In this document: one piece after another, positions 1 to 8,441 of the stretch
Numbering within the stretch: the stretch's first letter is position 1
How the letters are laid out: each line of letters begins with the position of its first letter
Origin: Marinifilaceae bacterium
Lineage (GTDB): Bacteria; Bacteroidota; Bacteroidia; Bacteroidales; Marinifilaceae
Assembly: GCA_025210485.1 (NCBI GenBank)
Contig: JAOARN010000044.1
Span: forward strand, 1-64,000
DNA: 64,000 nt
Reading direction: 5' to 3'
Program-made: the position numbers and the translations under genes
The notes under the pieces: model-generated
What the model was told of the DNA's origin: nothing
The model's database searches: none
The model's input: the letters and a program-made list of their open reading frames with translations, nothing else

Positions 1-532
1 CCCTTACAAATGCTTATAGAGATATATTTCCAATTTTGATAATTCACTAACTCCAAATAATTGGCATTCGAATTTTATTATACAAACTTGGCATTGAAAC
101 ATCTAATAATAATGCTCTGTATTACTGGGATGGCTGACGCTCTGGAAACCATTATTGCTTTCACCGTTTAGGGTTGGTCGGCTAAAATGCCTTATTTTAC
201 AGTATTTTTGAGCTTTACATATTTAACATTATTGATTATATACTTTACATAAGGAATCTCAAAATCCTCTTACAAATGCTTATAGAATTATATTTCCAAT
301 TTTGATAATTCATTAACTCTAATAATTGGCAATCAAATTTTATAATTCAAACTTGGCATTGGAACATCTAATGATAATACTCTGTATTGCTAGGGTGGCT
401 GATAGTCTGTACACAAGAATTGCTTTCACCGTTTAGGGTTGATCGGCTAAAACGCCTTATTTTACAGTGTTTTTGAGCTTTACATATTTAACATTCCTGA
501 TTATAGGATTTATCTAGGGAATATTAAAATAA
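1..532. repeat. Two tandem copies of a 266-bp non-coding repeat
   Basis: Copy 1 covers about 1-268 and probably begins before the window; copy 2 covers about 269-532. The register is set by a shared block at 3 and 269. The best conserved part is about 165-235 and 431-501, including the shared string CACCGTTTAGGGTTG, with only a few substitutions. No open frame spans either copy on either strand. I do not recognise the element. It could be a structured RNA, a mobile-element relic or a local duplication. Confidence 0.8.
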
Positions 533-552
533 CATCAGTATTAAAGCTTTTA

Positions 553-595
553 ATAAAAAAAGCACCTAAGTTATAATTAAAAACCCAGGTGCTTT
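553..595 (-). terminator. Intrinsic terminator of the GT90 gene
   Basis: The arms AAAGCACCT (559-567) and AGGTGCTTT (587-595) pair. Read on the minus strand the hairpin is followed by a run of T. It starts about 10 bases past the stop of the glycosyltransferase gene. Confidence 0.8.
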
Positions 596-604
596 GTATC
601 ATAA

Positions 605-1618
605 TTAATGGTCTAAAACCATTTTTAATTGATCCGATATTTTATCAATTTGTCCTGTCATATAGAAGAATTTTTCTAAGACTAATAAAGAGATCAGATC
701 TTCTCGTTCTTTATTTCTAAACTGAGCGACATACTCATGAGCATTTTTTATAATCTCATTTGCTTTATCAGTATTCTCAATATAGTAATTCAATCTTTCC
801 TCTAGATCAGTGTATTCTTCATTTATAGCTAGATAATGATAATCTGGAATCAAAGTATCTTCCATAAACCATGTTTCAAATTTAGGTTTTGGCATAACAG
901 GAAGTGAATTCGAAGACATAACCCATTTAAGATTACTTGCTACATCTGTACCCTCCAAACTCATTATAAACTTGTATTTTAAATGATCGGAGATAGTTAT
1001 TCTATCTGCATTCCATTCTGGATTTTTCCCGTTATAATAATTTACTTTTCCGATATCACACATAGGATGATCTTTGTACATTTCCATGAATTTCGTCCTA
1101 TGTGGCTGATGTGGATGTACTTTACCTCTACCTATTAATATGTTTTCCTTTTCTTCAAATTTGTATGGATCATTATTTATATAAGTAAAATGGCGTATTT
1201 TATCCCATTTAAGCACAACAGAATTCACATTATCTTCCGAAATTGGTCTACTCTTAACTAAACCTGGAATTTCAGGAGTGTGAACAACATCTCCATACAA
1301 GAATAATCCTTTTAAATTTTGATCAAAATACCTAGAATACTCATATAAGTCCATATAATAAACTTTATGTTTTTTCGGCATTTTCATATCAGCTAAACGA
1401 GTGTATTGACTTGTGTCAATTGATTCTCTAGAGTCTAATTTGTTATAATAATTAACTCTGTATCGAATATAGTCCAAATCAAATTTATCAAGACTCATTA
1501 ACTTTCTACCTCTACTCTTCTGACAAAAAATAGAAGGCCAAAGCTGCATTAAATAATTACGAGAATAATAAAGGGCTTTATTATTCTTGTGTTTCCAGGA
1601 CATTCTCTTTAAATTCAT
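605..1618 (-). CDS. Glycosyltransferase family 90 (LpsA/CAP10-like)
   Basis: A 337-residue protein recognised as a family 90 glycosyltransferase (the LpsA/CAP10 type). The clearest part is residues 215-260, where FIMSLEGTDVASNLKWVMSS precedes a PKPKFETWFME block; this is the conserved nucleotide-sugar region of the family. Upstream blocks around residues 110-180 (KSRPI, then RGKVHPHQPHR) also fit. Family members transfer a sugar, often xylose or glucose, onto lipopolysaccharide or surface glycans, so a cytoplasmic role in surface polysaccharide synthesis is the best guess. There is no signal peptide or membrane segment. It stands alone, with its own terminator downstream and 353 bases to the next gene, rather than in a polysaccharide cluster. 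The sugar and acceptor cannot be read from the sequence. A second Met at residue 6 is an alternative start. Confidence 0.82.
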   Translation of the reverse strand: MNLKRMSWKHKNNKALYYSRNYLMQLWPSIFCQKSRGRKLMSLDKFDLDYIRYRVNYYNKLDSRESIDTSQYTRLADMKMPKKHKVYYMDLYEYSRYFDQNLKGLFLYGDVVHTPEIPGLVKSRPISEDNVNSVVLKWDKIRHFTYINNDPYKFEEKENILIGRGKVHPHQPHRTKFMEMYKDHPMCDIGKVNYYNGKNPEWNADRITISDHLKYKFIMSLEGTDVASNLKWVMSSNSLPVMPKPKFETWFMEDTLIPDYHYLAINEEYTDLEERLNYYIENTDKANEIIKNAHEYVAQFRNKEREDLISLLVLEKFFYMTGQIDKISDQLKMVLDH

Positions 1619-1971
1619 TTCTAATGTATTTGTATGGTGAAGATATTATGTTTTAAAAAAATCTCAATTTAGTATTTATATGTATACATAATTGTGATGT
1701 GGCAATATATTAACTTCATAGAAACTTTAATATTTACACATCTATTCTTTAAAGCTTCTTGAATAATTAATAATTATCAAAGATGCATAAAATAATTTAA
1801 ATATCAAGAACATACAATCTGGCTAACAAAATCTATAATTACTAAACCTTAATATTCAAAAACATACAACAACAAACTACTTTGTTTCACTAATATAAAC
1901 ATCCTTAAAATAAAAAAAATCACTACAATGACTAATCAACAAATATATAGGGATAGTGGAAACTTATACAG
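1619..1971. other. Intergenic gap, nothing recognised
   Basis: An AT-rich stretch of 353 bases between two minus-strand genes. It must contain the promoter of the GT90 gene, but I see no clear TAnnTTTG element on the minus strand and no convincing hairpin or ORF. Confidence 0.6.
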
Positions 1972-4368
1972 CTAATACAAGCTTGGATATTTCAAAGGAT
2001 TAGACTCATGCATAATTTCATATATACCCTCAAATACATTTTCCGCATTGGGGTTTGAAAAATAATCTCCATCAGTACCATAAGCAGGACGATGGTTTTT
2101 TGCTGTAATCGTGACTGGTTTTGAATCTAAAAACTGATAAGCGTCTTGTTCCTCCAAAACTTTTTGCATCATAAATGAAGTTGCTCCACCTGGCACATCC
2201 TCATCAAAGAAGACAACTCTGCTCGTCTTTTTTATTGACTCTAATATGACATTTTCAACATCAAAAGGGATTAGAGTTTGAACATCAATCAGCTCGACAT
2301 CAATATCAAATTCTTTTAGTTGTTTTACTGCCTGCTCAGCAATCCTAACACATGATCCATAAGTAACTAAACTGATATCCTTGCCCTCTCTAACAATTTC
2401 AGGAATTCCCAAAGGAGTAGTAAACTCAGCATAATTTGAAATTTCTTCCTCCTTTAGTCTGTATGCGTTTAAAGGCTCAATTACAATAGCTGGTTCATCA
2501 GACTGTAATAATAAATTATAAAAACCCGCTGCTTTTGTCATATTTCGAGGAGTACATACGCGAATACCCTTCACTGAATTCAATATAGTTCCCATCGGCG
2601 AACCTGAATGCCATATACCTTCAAGTCTATGTCCTCTAGTTCTTATTATAAGAGGAGCCTTTTGTCTTCCCCTCGTTCTATACTCTAAACAAGCTAGGTC
2701 ATCTGATAGAGTTTGGAGAGCATACATTATATAATCTAAATATTGGATTTCAGCAATTGGGCGTATCCCTCTAAGAGCCAAGCCAATTCCTTGACCTATA
2801 ATTGTTGCCTCTCTTATGCCTGTATCTGAAATCCGATTCTCACCATATTTTTTTTGTAGACCTTCAAAACTTTGATTAACTCCTCCTATAAAACCAGTAT
2901 CTTCCCCAAAGCTAACTAGATTGGGATACTTGGCAAATAATGCATCAAAGTTATCTCTCAATATTTCTCTTCCATTAACTAACTTTGGTTTTTGATTATA
3001 GATTGCATCCTTAATAGGAATAGAGAAAATATTTGATTTCGATTCACTGTACAGATGACTATTATAGGCTTTTGAATTCTCTGTTTCAGAATCATATAAC
3101 CATCGAGTCAAAGATGATTTTAGTTTTTTAGTTTTAGAACAAGTTTTACATATTTCTCTAAGAATTTTTTTAACAGAGCTATGTAAATCTTTAAAATCAG
3201 GAAATACCAGCAATTCCAATTCACTTACAATTTCATCTATCTTACTTTGTTTGTTACACTTACAAGAATTACTCCGAATAATAGAAATCAGATTCTTTTT
3301 AGCCTCTTTTCTGGGACTTGTAAAATATTTCCATGCAATATTTCTAGCTTCTTTTACTTTTAGTTCAGAATCACTTTGTATTTGTTCCAGTTCATCAATG
3401 TTTGCAATATCATTTTCCAAAATCCATTCCTTCATTTTTAAAATTGGATCATTTGATTTCTCCCACTCTAGTTGTTCCTTAGTTTTATATCTCTCGTGAG
3501 ACCCAGAGGTAGAATGACCTATAATTTGGACCATTTCTTCAATATGCGCTACAACTGGAATATGCTTTGTTCTGCAGATATCCAGCTCTTTTTCAAACAT
3601 TTTACACAAATTTTCATAATCCCATGCTTTTGCTTTAACTATGCGAACTCCATTTTTTGTTTCTGTAGGCTCATAACCACTTAAAAGCTCCGAAATACTT
3701 TCCTTTGTTGTCTGATATTTTTTTGGAACCGATATGCCCCATCCATCATCCCAAACACAAGTTAGCATGGGTACTTGCAATACTCCAGCAGCATTTATTG
3801 TTTCCCAAAAATGACCCTCCGAAGTACTAGCATCCCCTATAGTACCTATAGCTACCTCATCCCCATTTTTCGAGAATTTATATAGATAGTTTAAATCTGT
3901 ATTATTTCTATATATTTTTGAGGCATAAGCCAACCCAAGTAATCTAGGCATTTGTCCTGCAGTAGGCGATATATCAGCAGAAGAGTTAAAACGAGATGTT
4001 AAATTATAATAATTCCCATCATCATCAAGTATATGACTTCCAAAATGATTATTCATTAATCTCCCACCACTCACGGTGTTTATTTTTTGATTCGTATCGC
4101 CATATAGTTGGGAAAAGAATTCGATTGGATTCAATAAACCCAAGGCCAACATTAATGTCTGATCTCTATAGTATCCAGACCGCCAATCACCTTTCTTTAT
4201 ATATTTAGCTAGAGCGATTTGTGCAATTTCTTTTCCATCACCAAAAATACCAAATTTAGCTTTTCCCGATAGAACCTCTTTTCTTCCAATAATACTAAGA
4301 TTCCTACTAATCCATGCTAATCTATAATCGTTTAATATTTCTTTTTTATCTAATTTCATCGTATTCAA
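1972..4368 (-). CDS. 2-oxoacid dehydrogenase E1, fused alpha and beta subunits
   Basis: A 798-residue thiamine-diphosphate enzyme with both E1 subunits in one chain. The alpha part is about residues 1-340, with the cofactor motif beginning GDASTSEG at 178. The beta part is about residues 460-798, with FGEDTG and a YLDYIMYALQTLSDD block. The hinge between them (about 350-450) is lysine-rich and carries several cysteines; it is not like either subunit. The nearest functional class is the branched-chain (2-oxoisovalerate) or pyruvate dehydrogenase E1, which decarboxylates a 2-oxoacid and loads the acyl group on lipoyl-E2. Such fusions are common in Bacteroidota. No E2 or E3 gene lies nearby; the Lpd-like protein at 15254 lacks the redox cysteines needed for an E3. 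The substrate cannot be decided from sequence alone. A second Met at residue 4 is also a possible start. Confidence 0.88.
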   Translation of the reverse strand: MNTMKLDKKEILNDYRLAWISRNLSIIGRKEVLSGKAKFGIFGDGKEIAQIALAKYIKKGDWRSGYYRDQTLMLALGLLNPIEFFSQLYGDTNQKINTVSGGRLMNNHFGSHILDDDGNYYNLTSRFNSSADISPTAGQMPRLLGLAYASKIYRNNTDLNYLYKFSKNGDEVAIGTIGDASTSEGHFWETINAAGVLQVPMLTCVWDDGWGISVPKKYQTTKESISELLSGYEPTETKNGVRIVKAKAWDYENLCKMFEKELDICRTKHIPVVAHIEEMVQIIGHSTSGSHERYKTKEQLEWEKSNDPILKMKEWILENDIANIDELEQIQSDSELKVKEARNIAWKYFTSPRKEAKKNLISIIRSNSCKCNKQSKIDEIVSELELLVFPDFKDLHSSVKKILREICKTCSKTKKLKSSLTRWLYDSETENSKAYNSHLYSESKSNIFSIPIKDAIYNQKPKLVNGREILRDNFDALFAKYPNLVSFGEDTGFIGGVNQSFEGLQKKYGENRISDTGIREATIIGQGIGLALRGIRPIAEIQYLDYIMYALQTLSDDLACLEYRTRGRQKAPLIIRTRGHRLEGIWHSGSPMGTILNSVKGIRVCTPRNMTKAAGFYNLLLQSDEPAIVIEPLNAYRLKEEEISNYAEFTTPLGIPEIVREGKDISLVTYGSCVRIAEQAVKQLKEFDIDVELIDVQTLIPFDVENVILESIKKTSRVVFFDEDVPGGATSFMMQKVLEEQDAYQFLDSKPVTITAKNHRPAYGTDGDYFSNPNAENVFEGIYEIMHESNPLKYPSLY

Positions 4369-4766
4369 ATTTTAATAATTTGATAAATTCTTCATAAAAT
4401 TTATCAAAACAGTTAGCGATAAAAACTCATTTCGAAGATGAATTTTTCAATGCTTAATTTAATAATTTATTTTGAATCTAAATAAATTAGAAATGTGATT
4501 TTTGCATATTATTTTTATTCATTCTAAATATTATCATTTTTATAATTCTGTACGAAAAAAACAATATTTTAAAATATAGATAAGGCTAATAAAATAGGCA
4601 GGTACAAGCTTATAATTAACAAAGTATACTTTTGTTAATGATATTATAGAATAGTATTAAATTTACTTATTCTAATCAGTTGATTTTCAATTTTGCAATA
4701 ATCGATTATCATAAAATAAATCTATTTATAATTAATCACCATTAAAGTGCTTATCATTGTCAAAAA
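4369..4766. other. Divergent intergenic region, no gene seen
   Basis: An AT-rich region between the divergently transcribed E1 gene and the small gene at 4801. It should carry promoters for both. Only the plus-strand element at 4771 is recognisable. Confidence 0.55.
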
Positions 4767-4770
4767 ATCT

Positions 4771-4778
4771 TATATTTG
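4771..4778 (+). promoter_or_regulatory. Bacteroidota -7 promoter element
   Basis: TATATTTG matches the TAnnTTTG -7 consensus exactly and lies 23 bases before the ATG at 4801. A well-spaced -33 TTTG is not evident, so the assignment rests on the -7 element alone. It argues against an in-frame start at 4747, which would lie upstream of the transcript start. Confidence 0.55.
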
Positions 4779-4800
4779 CTCAAAATTAAATTTCACAATT

Positions 4801-5058
4801 ATGTTACCAAGATTCTTATTAGCAGATAATTCGCAAGAATTACCAGAAACAGTATTTGTTGTTCATACGGACAGCCCAAAGTTTATTGTTGAATGCGATA
4901 TTGATGATTTTAACTCAAGTCAAACGATTCATTGGATTGATTCGAAACCTGAGGAGCAAAAAATTATTGATAACCTTATTGAGGAAGCTGAAGATTTCTA
5001 TAATGACGAATTAGCTAATCAAGAAGAATTGTACGATCAAGAATTTGATGAAGAATAA
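4801..5058 (+). CDS. Small acidic conserved hypothetical protein
   Basis: An 85-residue protein starting MLPRFLLADNSQ; an in-frame start at 4747 is less likely because the promoter element at 4771 lies after it. The first half could be a small beta-rich fold (PETVFVVHTDSPKF, then FNSSQTIHWID). The C-terminal third is strongly acidic with many Glu and Asp. There is no membrane segment or signal peptide. I do not recognise a named family, though the protein resembles short cytosolic proteins seen in Bacteroidales genomes. It is followed after 13 bases, or with a slight overlap depending on the start chosen, by the PspC gene, so the two are probably co-transcribed. Confidence 0.7.
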   Translation: MLPRFLLADNSQELPETVFVVHTDSPKFIVECDIDDFNSSQTIHWIDSKPEEQKIIDNLIEEAEDFYNDELANQEELYDQEFDEE

Positions 5059-5071
5059 TAATCTACAAACT

Positions 5072-5272
5072 ATGTCACGAAAATTAAGAAGATCAAGTAA
5101 TAAAATGATAGCTGGTGTTTGCTCAGGAATTGCCGAATTTCTAGGATGGGAAACTTCAACATTAAGAATAATTGTTGTTTTGCTAGCTATATTTACTGCT
5201 GCTTTGCCATGTATACTGGCATATATAATTCTTTGGTTTGTTATGCCTGATTATTATGATATAATTAAATAA
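5072..5272 (+). CDS. PspC domain membrane protein
   Basis: A 66-residue protein made of one PspC domain. The diagnostic block RRSSNKMIAGVCSGIAEFLG is at residues 5-24, followed by a hydrophobic segment (about 31-60) that ends in LWFVMPD. PspC proteins are inner-membrane proteins; in Proteobacteria they take part in the phage-shock membrane-stress response, but stand-alone copies in Bacteroidota have no settled role. In-frame starts at 5045 (TTG) and 5048 (ATG) would overlap the previous gene. I prefer the ATG at 5072 because family members begin a few residues before the RRS motif. Likely in an operon with the acidic protein upstream, and ended by the hairpin at 5285. Confidence 0.88.
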   Translation: MSRKLRRSSNKMIAGVCSGIAEFLGWETSTLRIIVVLLAIFTAALPCILAYIILWFVMPDYYDIIK

Positions 5273-5284
5273 GGGAACAAAAAA

Positions 5285-5320
5285 AGGCTGAAATAAATTA
5301 TTATTTCTGCCTTTTTTTTG
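5285..5320. terminator. Bidirectional intrinsic terminator
   Basis: AGGCTGAAATAA and TTATTTCTGCCT pair with one mismatch and are followed by eight T on the plus strand. An A run precedes the hairpin, so it can also serve the convergent gene at 5340. Confidence 0.85.
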
Positions 5321-5339
5321 CATTTTTATGTATATAAAA

Positions 5340-5615
5340 TTATGAAGCTTCAGATACAGTATTCATAAGATCAACTGTTAATTTAACATGTCCTCCTGGT
5401 CTACTTCCTGAAAACTCTGGATTATAACCAGCCTCTTCAAATTTATTTTTTACCATTTTCATTAAATCAGGACTTGAACTCTCAAAATGATGTGTTACTA
5501 CAGTTTTACCTTTGCCAAATTTCTTCTCGAATTTTGCAATTACCTTTTCTATTTCTTTTTTATTTTTTTCTTGCTCTTTTGAAACTAGATGATTAAACTC
5601 AGTAAAATTTTTCAT
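5340..5615 (-). CDS. Small conserved hypothetical protein
   Basis: A 91-residue protein from the ATG at 5615 (MKNFTEF). The N-terminal half is charged and helical (residues 8-35, rich in Lys and Glu). The second half has HHFESSSPDLMKMVKNKFEE, then GSRPGGHVKLTVDL, which looks like a small alpha/beta fold. No signal peptide or membrane segment. An upstream ATG at 5648 is in frame, but an imperfect -7 element (TAATATTG on the minus strand, near 5650-5657) would put the transcript start close to or after it, so I chose 5615. Function unknown. It is a single gene sharing the terminator at 5285. Confidence 0.65.
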   Translation of the reverse strand: MKNFTEFNHLVSKEQEKNKKEIEKVIAKFEKKFGKGKTVVTHHFESSSPDLMKMVKNKFEEAGYNPEFSGSRPGGHVKLTVDLMNTVSEAS

Positions 5616-5775
5616 AATAGTAGTGTAAGTTTTATTATTATTGCACATGCAATATTAATAAATAAAACGATTCCTACAAGGATTAAATTATGTTTTTATT
5701 ACATGAATATCTTATTTTTATTGACTAAAAACACAAGTTTACCATAACAGCCTCAATCGCACACTTATAACATAA

Positions 5776-6678
5776 TTATATTTTCTTACGATTTATATAA
5801 TCTATTATTTCATCCTTTTGCTTTGGCTCAAACCACTGTATTTCATTATCTCGTTTAAACCATGAAATTTGTTTCTTAGCATATCTTCGAGTATCTCTTT
5901 TTATTAAATCCACCGCAATTTCTAAAGTTATCTCTCCATCTAAATATTGAAACAGCTCTTTATATCCTACTGTATTTAGTGAATTTAAATGTTTGTATTG
6001 ATACAGCTTCTTCACTTCAGCCAAAAGCTCTTCGTCCATCATTTGATCAACACGAGTATTTATTCTGTTATAAAGTATTTCTCTCTCAATATTAAGACCG
6101 ACTTTTATAATATTAAAATCTCTCAGCTTCTTTGAATTTGTTCTCAGTTCTGAATATGGCTTCCCAGACATAATACATATTTCAACAGCATGAATAACGC
6201 GTTTGGTATTCTTTAGGTCAACTTGATCATAAAATACGGGATCGAGCTTTTTAAGCATCATACGCATATGTTCAGCCCCCTTTTCTTCATATTGCCGTAC
6301 AATATCTGCACGCAATTGAGCATCAATTGTTGGAATTTCATCAATTCCCTCGCAGACTGCTTGAATATACATCATACTTCCTCCAACCAAGAGAGCAAAA
6401 TCAGATTCCTTATGTAAATTATCAATTATGGAAATGGCAGATTTTTCGCATTCCCAAGCACTATAGTAGTCATGAATTGAATGAGTATGAATTAGATGAT
6501 GTTCTACTTTTTCCAAAATATCTTTTGGTGGAACAGCTGTACCAATACGCATTTCTTTATAAACCTGTCTACTGTCTGATGATACGATTTTTGCATTATA
6601 ATAATTTGCCAAATCGACGCTCAAATCTGTTTTTCCAACACCTGTTGGACCCAATAATACTATCAGATTTTTCTGCAT
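5776..6678 (-). CDS. miaA: tRNA dimethylallyltransferase
   Basis: A 300-residue protein matching MiaA over its full length. It has the P-loop GPTGVGKT at residues 10-17, the substrate block SSDSRQVYKEMRIGTA (33-48) and LVGGSMMYIQAV (about 95-106). C-terminal sequence includes the RDTRRYAKKQISWFKRD block typical of the family. MiaA transfers dimethylallyl from DMAPP to the N6 amine of adenosine 37 in tRNAs that read U-starting codons, which stabilises codon pairing. It is the third gene of a probable minus-strand operon: acyl-CoA reductase, pRiA4b ORF-3-like protein, miaA, with gaps of 2 and 27 bases. The partner genes do not have an obvious link to tRNA modification. Confidence 0.96.
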   Translation of the reverse strand: MQKNLIVLLGPTGVGKTDLSVDLANYYNAKIVSSDSRQVYKEMRIGTAVPPKDILEKVEHHLIHTHSIHDYYSAWECEKSAISIIDNLHKESDFALLVGGSMMYIQAVCEGIDEIPTIDAQLRADIVRQYEEKGAEHMRMMLKKLDPVFYDQVDLKNTKRVIHAVEICIMSGKPYSELRTNSKKLRDFNIIKVGLNIEREILYNRINTRVDQMMDEELLAEVKKLYQYKHLNSLNTVGYKELFQYLDGEITLEIAVDLIKRDTRRYAKKQISWFKRDNEIQWFEPKQKDEIIDYINRKKI

Positions 6679-6705
6679 AAATATAGATTTTAAAGAGGCA
6701 ATAAA

Positions 6706-7296
6706 TTACATTAAATCCTGATAATCGTCTAAGTTTTCGAAACCTGAGTCAAACATATCGTCATCACCAAGATGGTATGGATCATCTATATCTTCATTTG
6801 ATAAATTGGCTCTAGATTTAAGTTCATCCATATTTAATTCAGGCATTTCAATATCTCCCAAACCCATGTTATCTATATCTATTTGCTGGGGTACTTCACC
6901 CTGTATATTATCTAATATTGCAGTAAATTTATTTGATTTATCTTCTGTTATCTTTTCAAGATGAAGATTCATAAATCTATCCGAAAATACATCAAACACA
7001 AAAATCAAATCGGGAGATTTAGTACTCGCAAATTCTTTTATTTGGCATACATCCATAGATATAACCTGCATTGCATTCTCATCATCATCCTCTCCTTCCA
7101 ATTCAAACAATGCAATTTCTAATGCTCTATTTCCATATTCGTCTAATTTATAAAATGATGACATTTGAGTAGCATCATATTTTAACTCTTCAAGAATTAG
7201 GTCGTTTAATTGCTGAAAACTTTGATTTTCACGAATTTTTATTTCACATGAAAACTCCTGTTCTTCTCCATAGGATAATTTAAAATGATAAATCAT
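6706..7296 (-). CDS. pRiA4b ORF-3/IS1096 TnpR-like domain protein
   Basis: A 196-residue acidic protein. The N-terminal 110 residues (YHFKLSYGEEQEFSCEIKI, QSFQQLNDLILEEL, SSFYKLD) look like the plasmid pRiA4b ORF-3 domain, also called IS1096 TnpR-like, which is widespread in Bacteroidota chromosomes and has no proven function despite its transposon name. The C-terminal 60 residues are very rich in Asp and Glu and are probably disordered. There is no membrane segment. It lies 2 bases after the acyl-CoA reductase gene and 27 before miaA, so it is almost certainly translated from the same message. The family assignment is from pattern memory and is moderately sure; there is no sign of a mobile element around it. 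Confidence 0.6.
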   Translation of the reverse strand: MIYHFKLSYGEEQEFSCEIKIRENQSFQQLNDLILEELKYDATQMSSFYKLDEYGNRALEIALFELEGEDDDENAMQVISMDVCQIKEFASTKSPDLIFVFDVFSDRFMNLHLEKITEDKSNKFTAILDNIQGEVPQQIDIDNMGLGDIEMPELNMDELKSRANLSNEDIDDPYHLGDDDMFDSGFENLDDYQDLM

Positions 7297-7298
7297 AA

Positions 7299-8354
7299 TT
7301 ATAATTTTTCTAAGAATTTCAAGCTATTAATATTATCTGCATAATCATCTAGTTTAGGATTTTGACTTTCTCCAAAGCCTATAAAATCATTAGAGACCAC
7401 GCACTGAATCATATCCGAAGCTGAATTAATAAATTTATAAAGCTCACAAATATCGTTATAGTACTCATAATTAACAACCGAGACAGAAGAATTTAATTCT
7501 TCAGACTCGACAAAGAGCGCAAAACCATTATCATAATAATCTTTACTGAAAAGTTTATTCTTTGATTTTTGATAGATATAATTATCCCTATAGTATTTAT
7601 TATCAAGCAACTTATATTCATCTTTTAATTGTAATGCTATATTTTCAATCTTGATACTTGAATGGATATATAATTTAGAAATACTTCTACAACCCAGACC
7701 ATAATACATAAAGATATCCTTATATAAATTCTGTAAATTATCATTTGAGATATCTTTTTCAATAATAGATATAGAATTTCTATTTTGTCTAATTATTTTT
7801 GGCTTTTCCGCAAACATTTGCATGAAGTACCTTGAAGAATTGTTACTACCCGTTGCTATTACTGCATCAATATCGCATTTTAATGAATCTATATTTTCAA
7901 TAATTATAAACTTAGATTCGAAGTTTGAGTCTATATCTATTAAAATATTTCTTATCAGCTTTATTAATATTTTATCTTTAGATGAAAGCTTTAAAATTAA
8001 GTTATTTCCAGAAATAAGAACAGAAAGCACATCATGAAATACCACCATTGGAATATTTCCTGCTGCAATTACCAATATATTTTTAGGGTCAGAAATACAG
8101 GAAAAGTCATAACCTTTAATCCAATTTGATAATTTATCTGCCTCTAATAATTTAGAGTTTGCCTTAAAAGAATTAGTTACTGAATTCTTATCAAACCATT
8201 TATTTTCCTCGTATATATTATTAATAAAAGTCTGAGTTGAAATAGAACCAAATACTGATTTTGGCTCATTATTACTACTCTCTAGAAGCTCAAGTATTGC
8301 TATAAATTCGGCTCCTAATTTTACAAAAGCTTCTATTCTTTGCTCTAATTTCAT
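7299..8354 (-). CDS. LuxC-family acyl-CoA reductase
   Basis: A 351-residue protein like the shorter Bacteroidota members of the acyl-CoA reductase (LuxC) family, which belongs to the aldehyde dehydrogenase fold. Visible landmarks are the block ILVIAAGNIPMVVFHDVLSV (about residues 92-111), IATGSNNSSRYF near 165-176, and FMYYGLGCRSISKLY (about 213-227) with the presumed catalytic Cys. The enzyme reduces an activated fatty acid to the aldehyde using NAD(P)H. No lux partners are present. In this phylum the gene is commonly a single housekeeping-like gene; its substrate is unknown. It is first in the probable operon with the pRiA4b-like gene and miaA, and 87 bases separate it from the tonB-type gene upstream. 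Confidence 0.82.
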   Translation of the reverse strand: MKLEQRIEAFVKLGAEFIAILELLESSNNEPKSVFGSISTQTFINNIYEENKWFDKNSVTNSFKANSKLLEADKLSNWIKGYDFSCISDPKNILVIAAGNIPMVVFHDVLSVLISGNNLILKLSSKDKILIKLIRNILIDIDSNFESKFIIIENIDSLKCDIDAVIATGSNNSSRYFMQMFAEKPKIIRQNRNSISIIEKDISNDNLQNLYKDIFMYYGLGCRSISKLYIHSSIKIENIALQLKDEYKLLDNKYYRDNYIYQKSKNKLFSKDYYDNGFALFVESEELNSSVSVVNYEYYNDICELYKFINSASDMIQCVVSNDFIGFGESQNPKLDDYADNINSLKFLEKL

Positions 8355-8441
8355 AAATGAAATATTTCTAATAAAAAATGACTAACAATACAAACATTAT
8401 ATAATTATCATTTTAATTATTCCAAATTTGGTAATAATAAA

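Noticed and set aside
6706-7296. Mobile element because of the IS1096 TnpR-type family name
   Set aside because: No transposase, inverted repeats or target duplications around the gene; the family is common in chromosomes.
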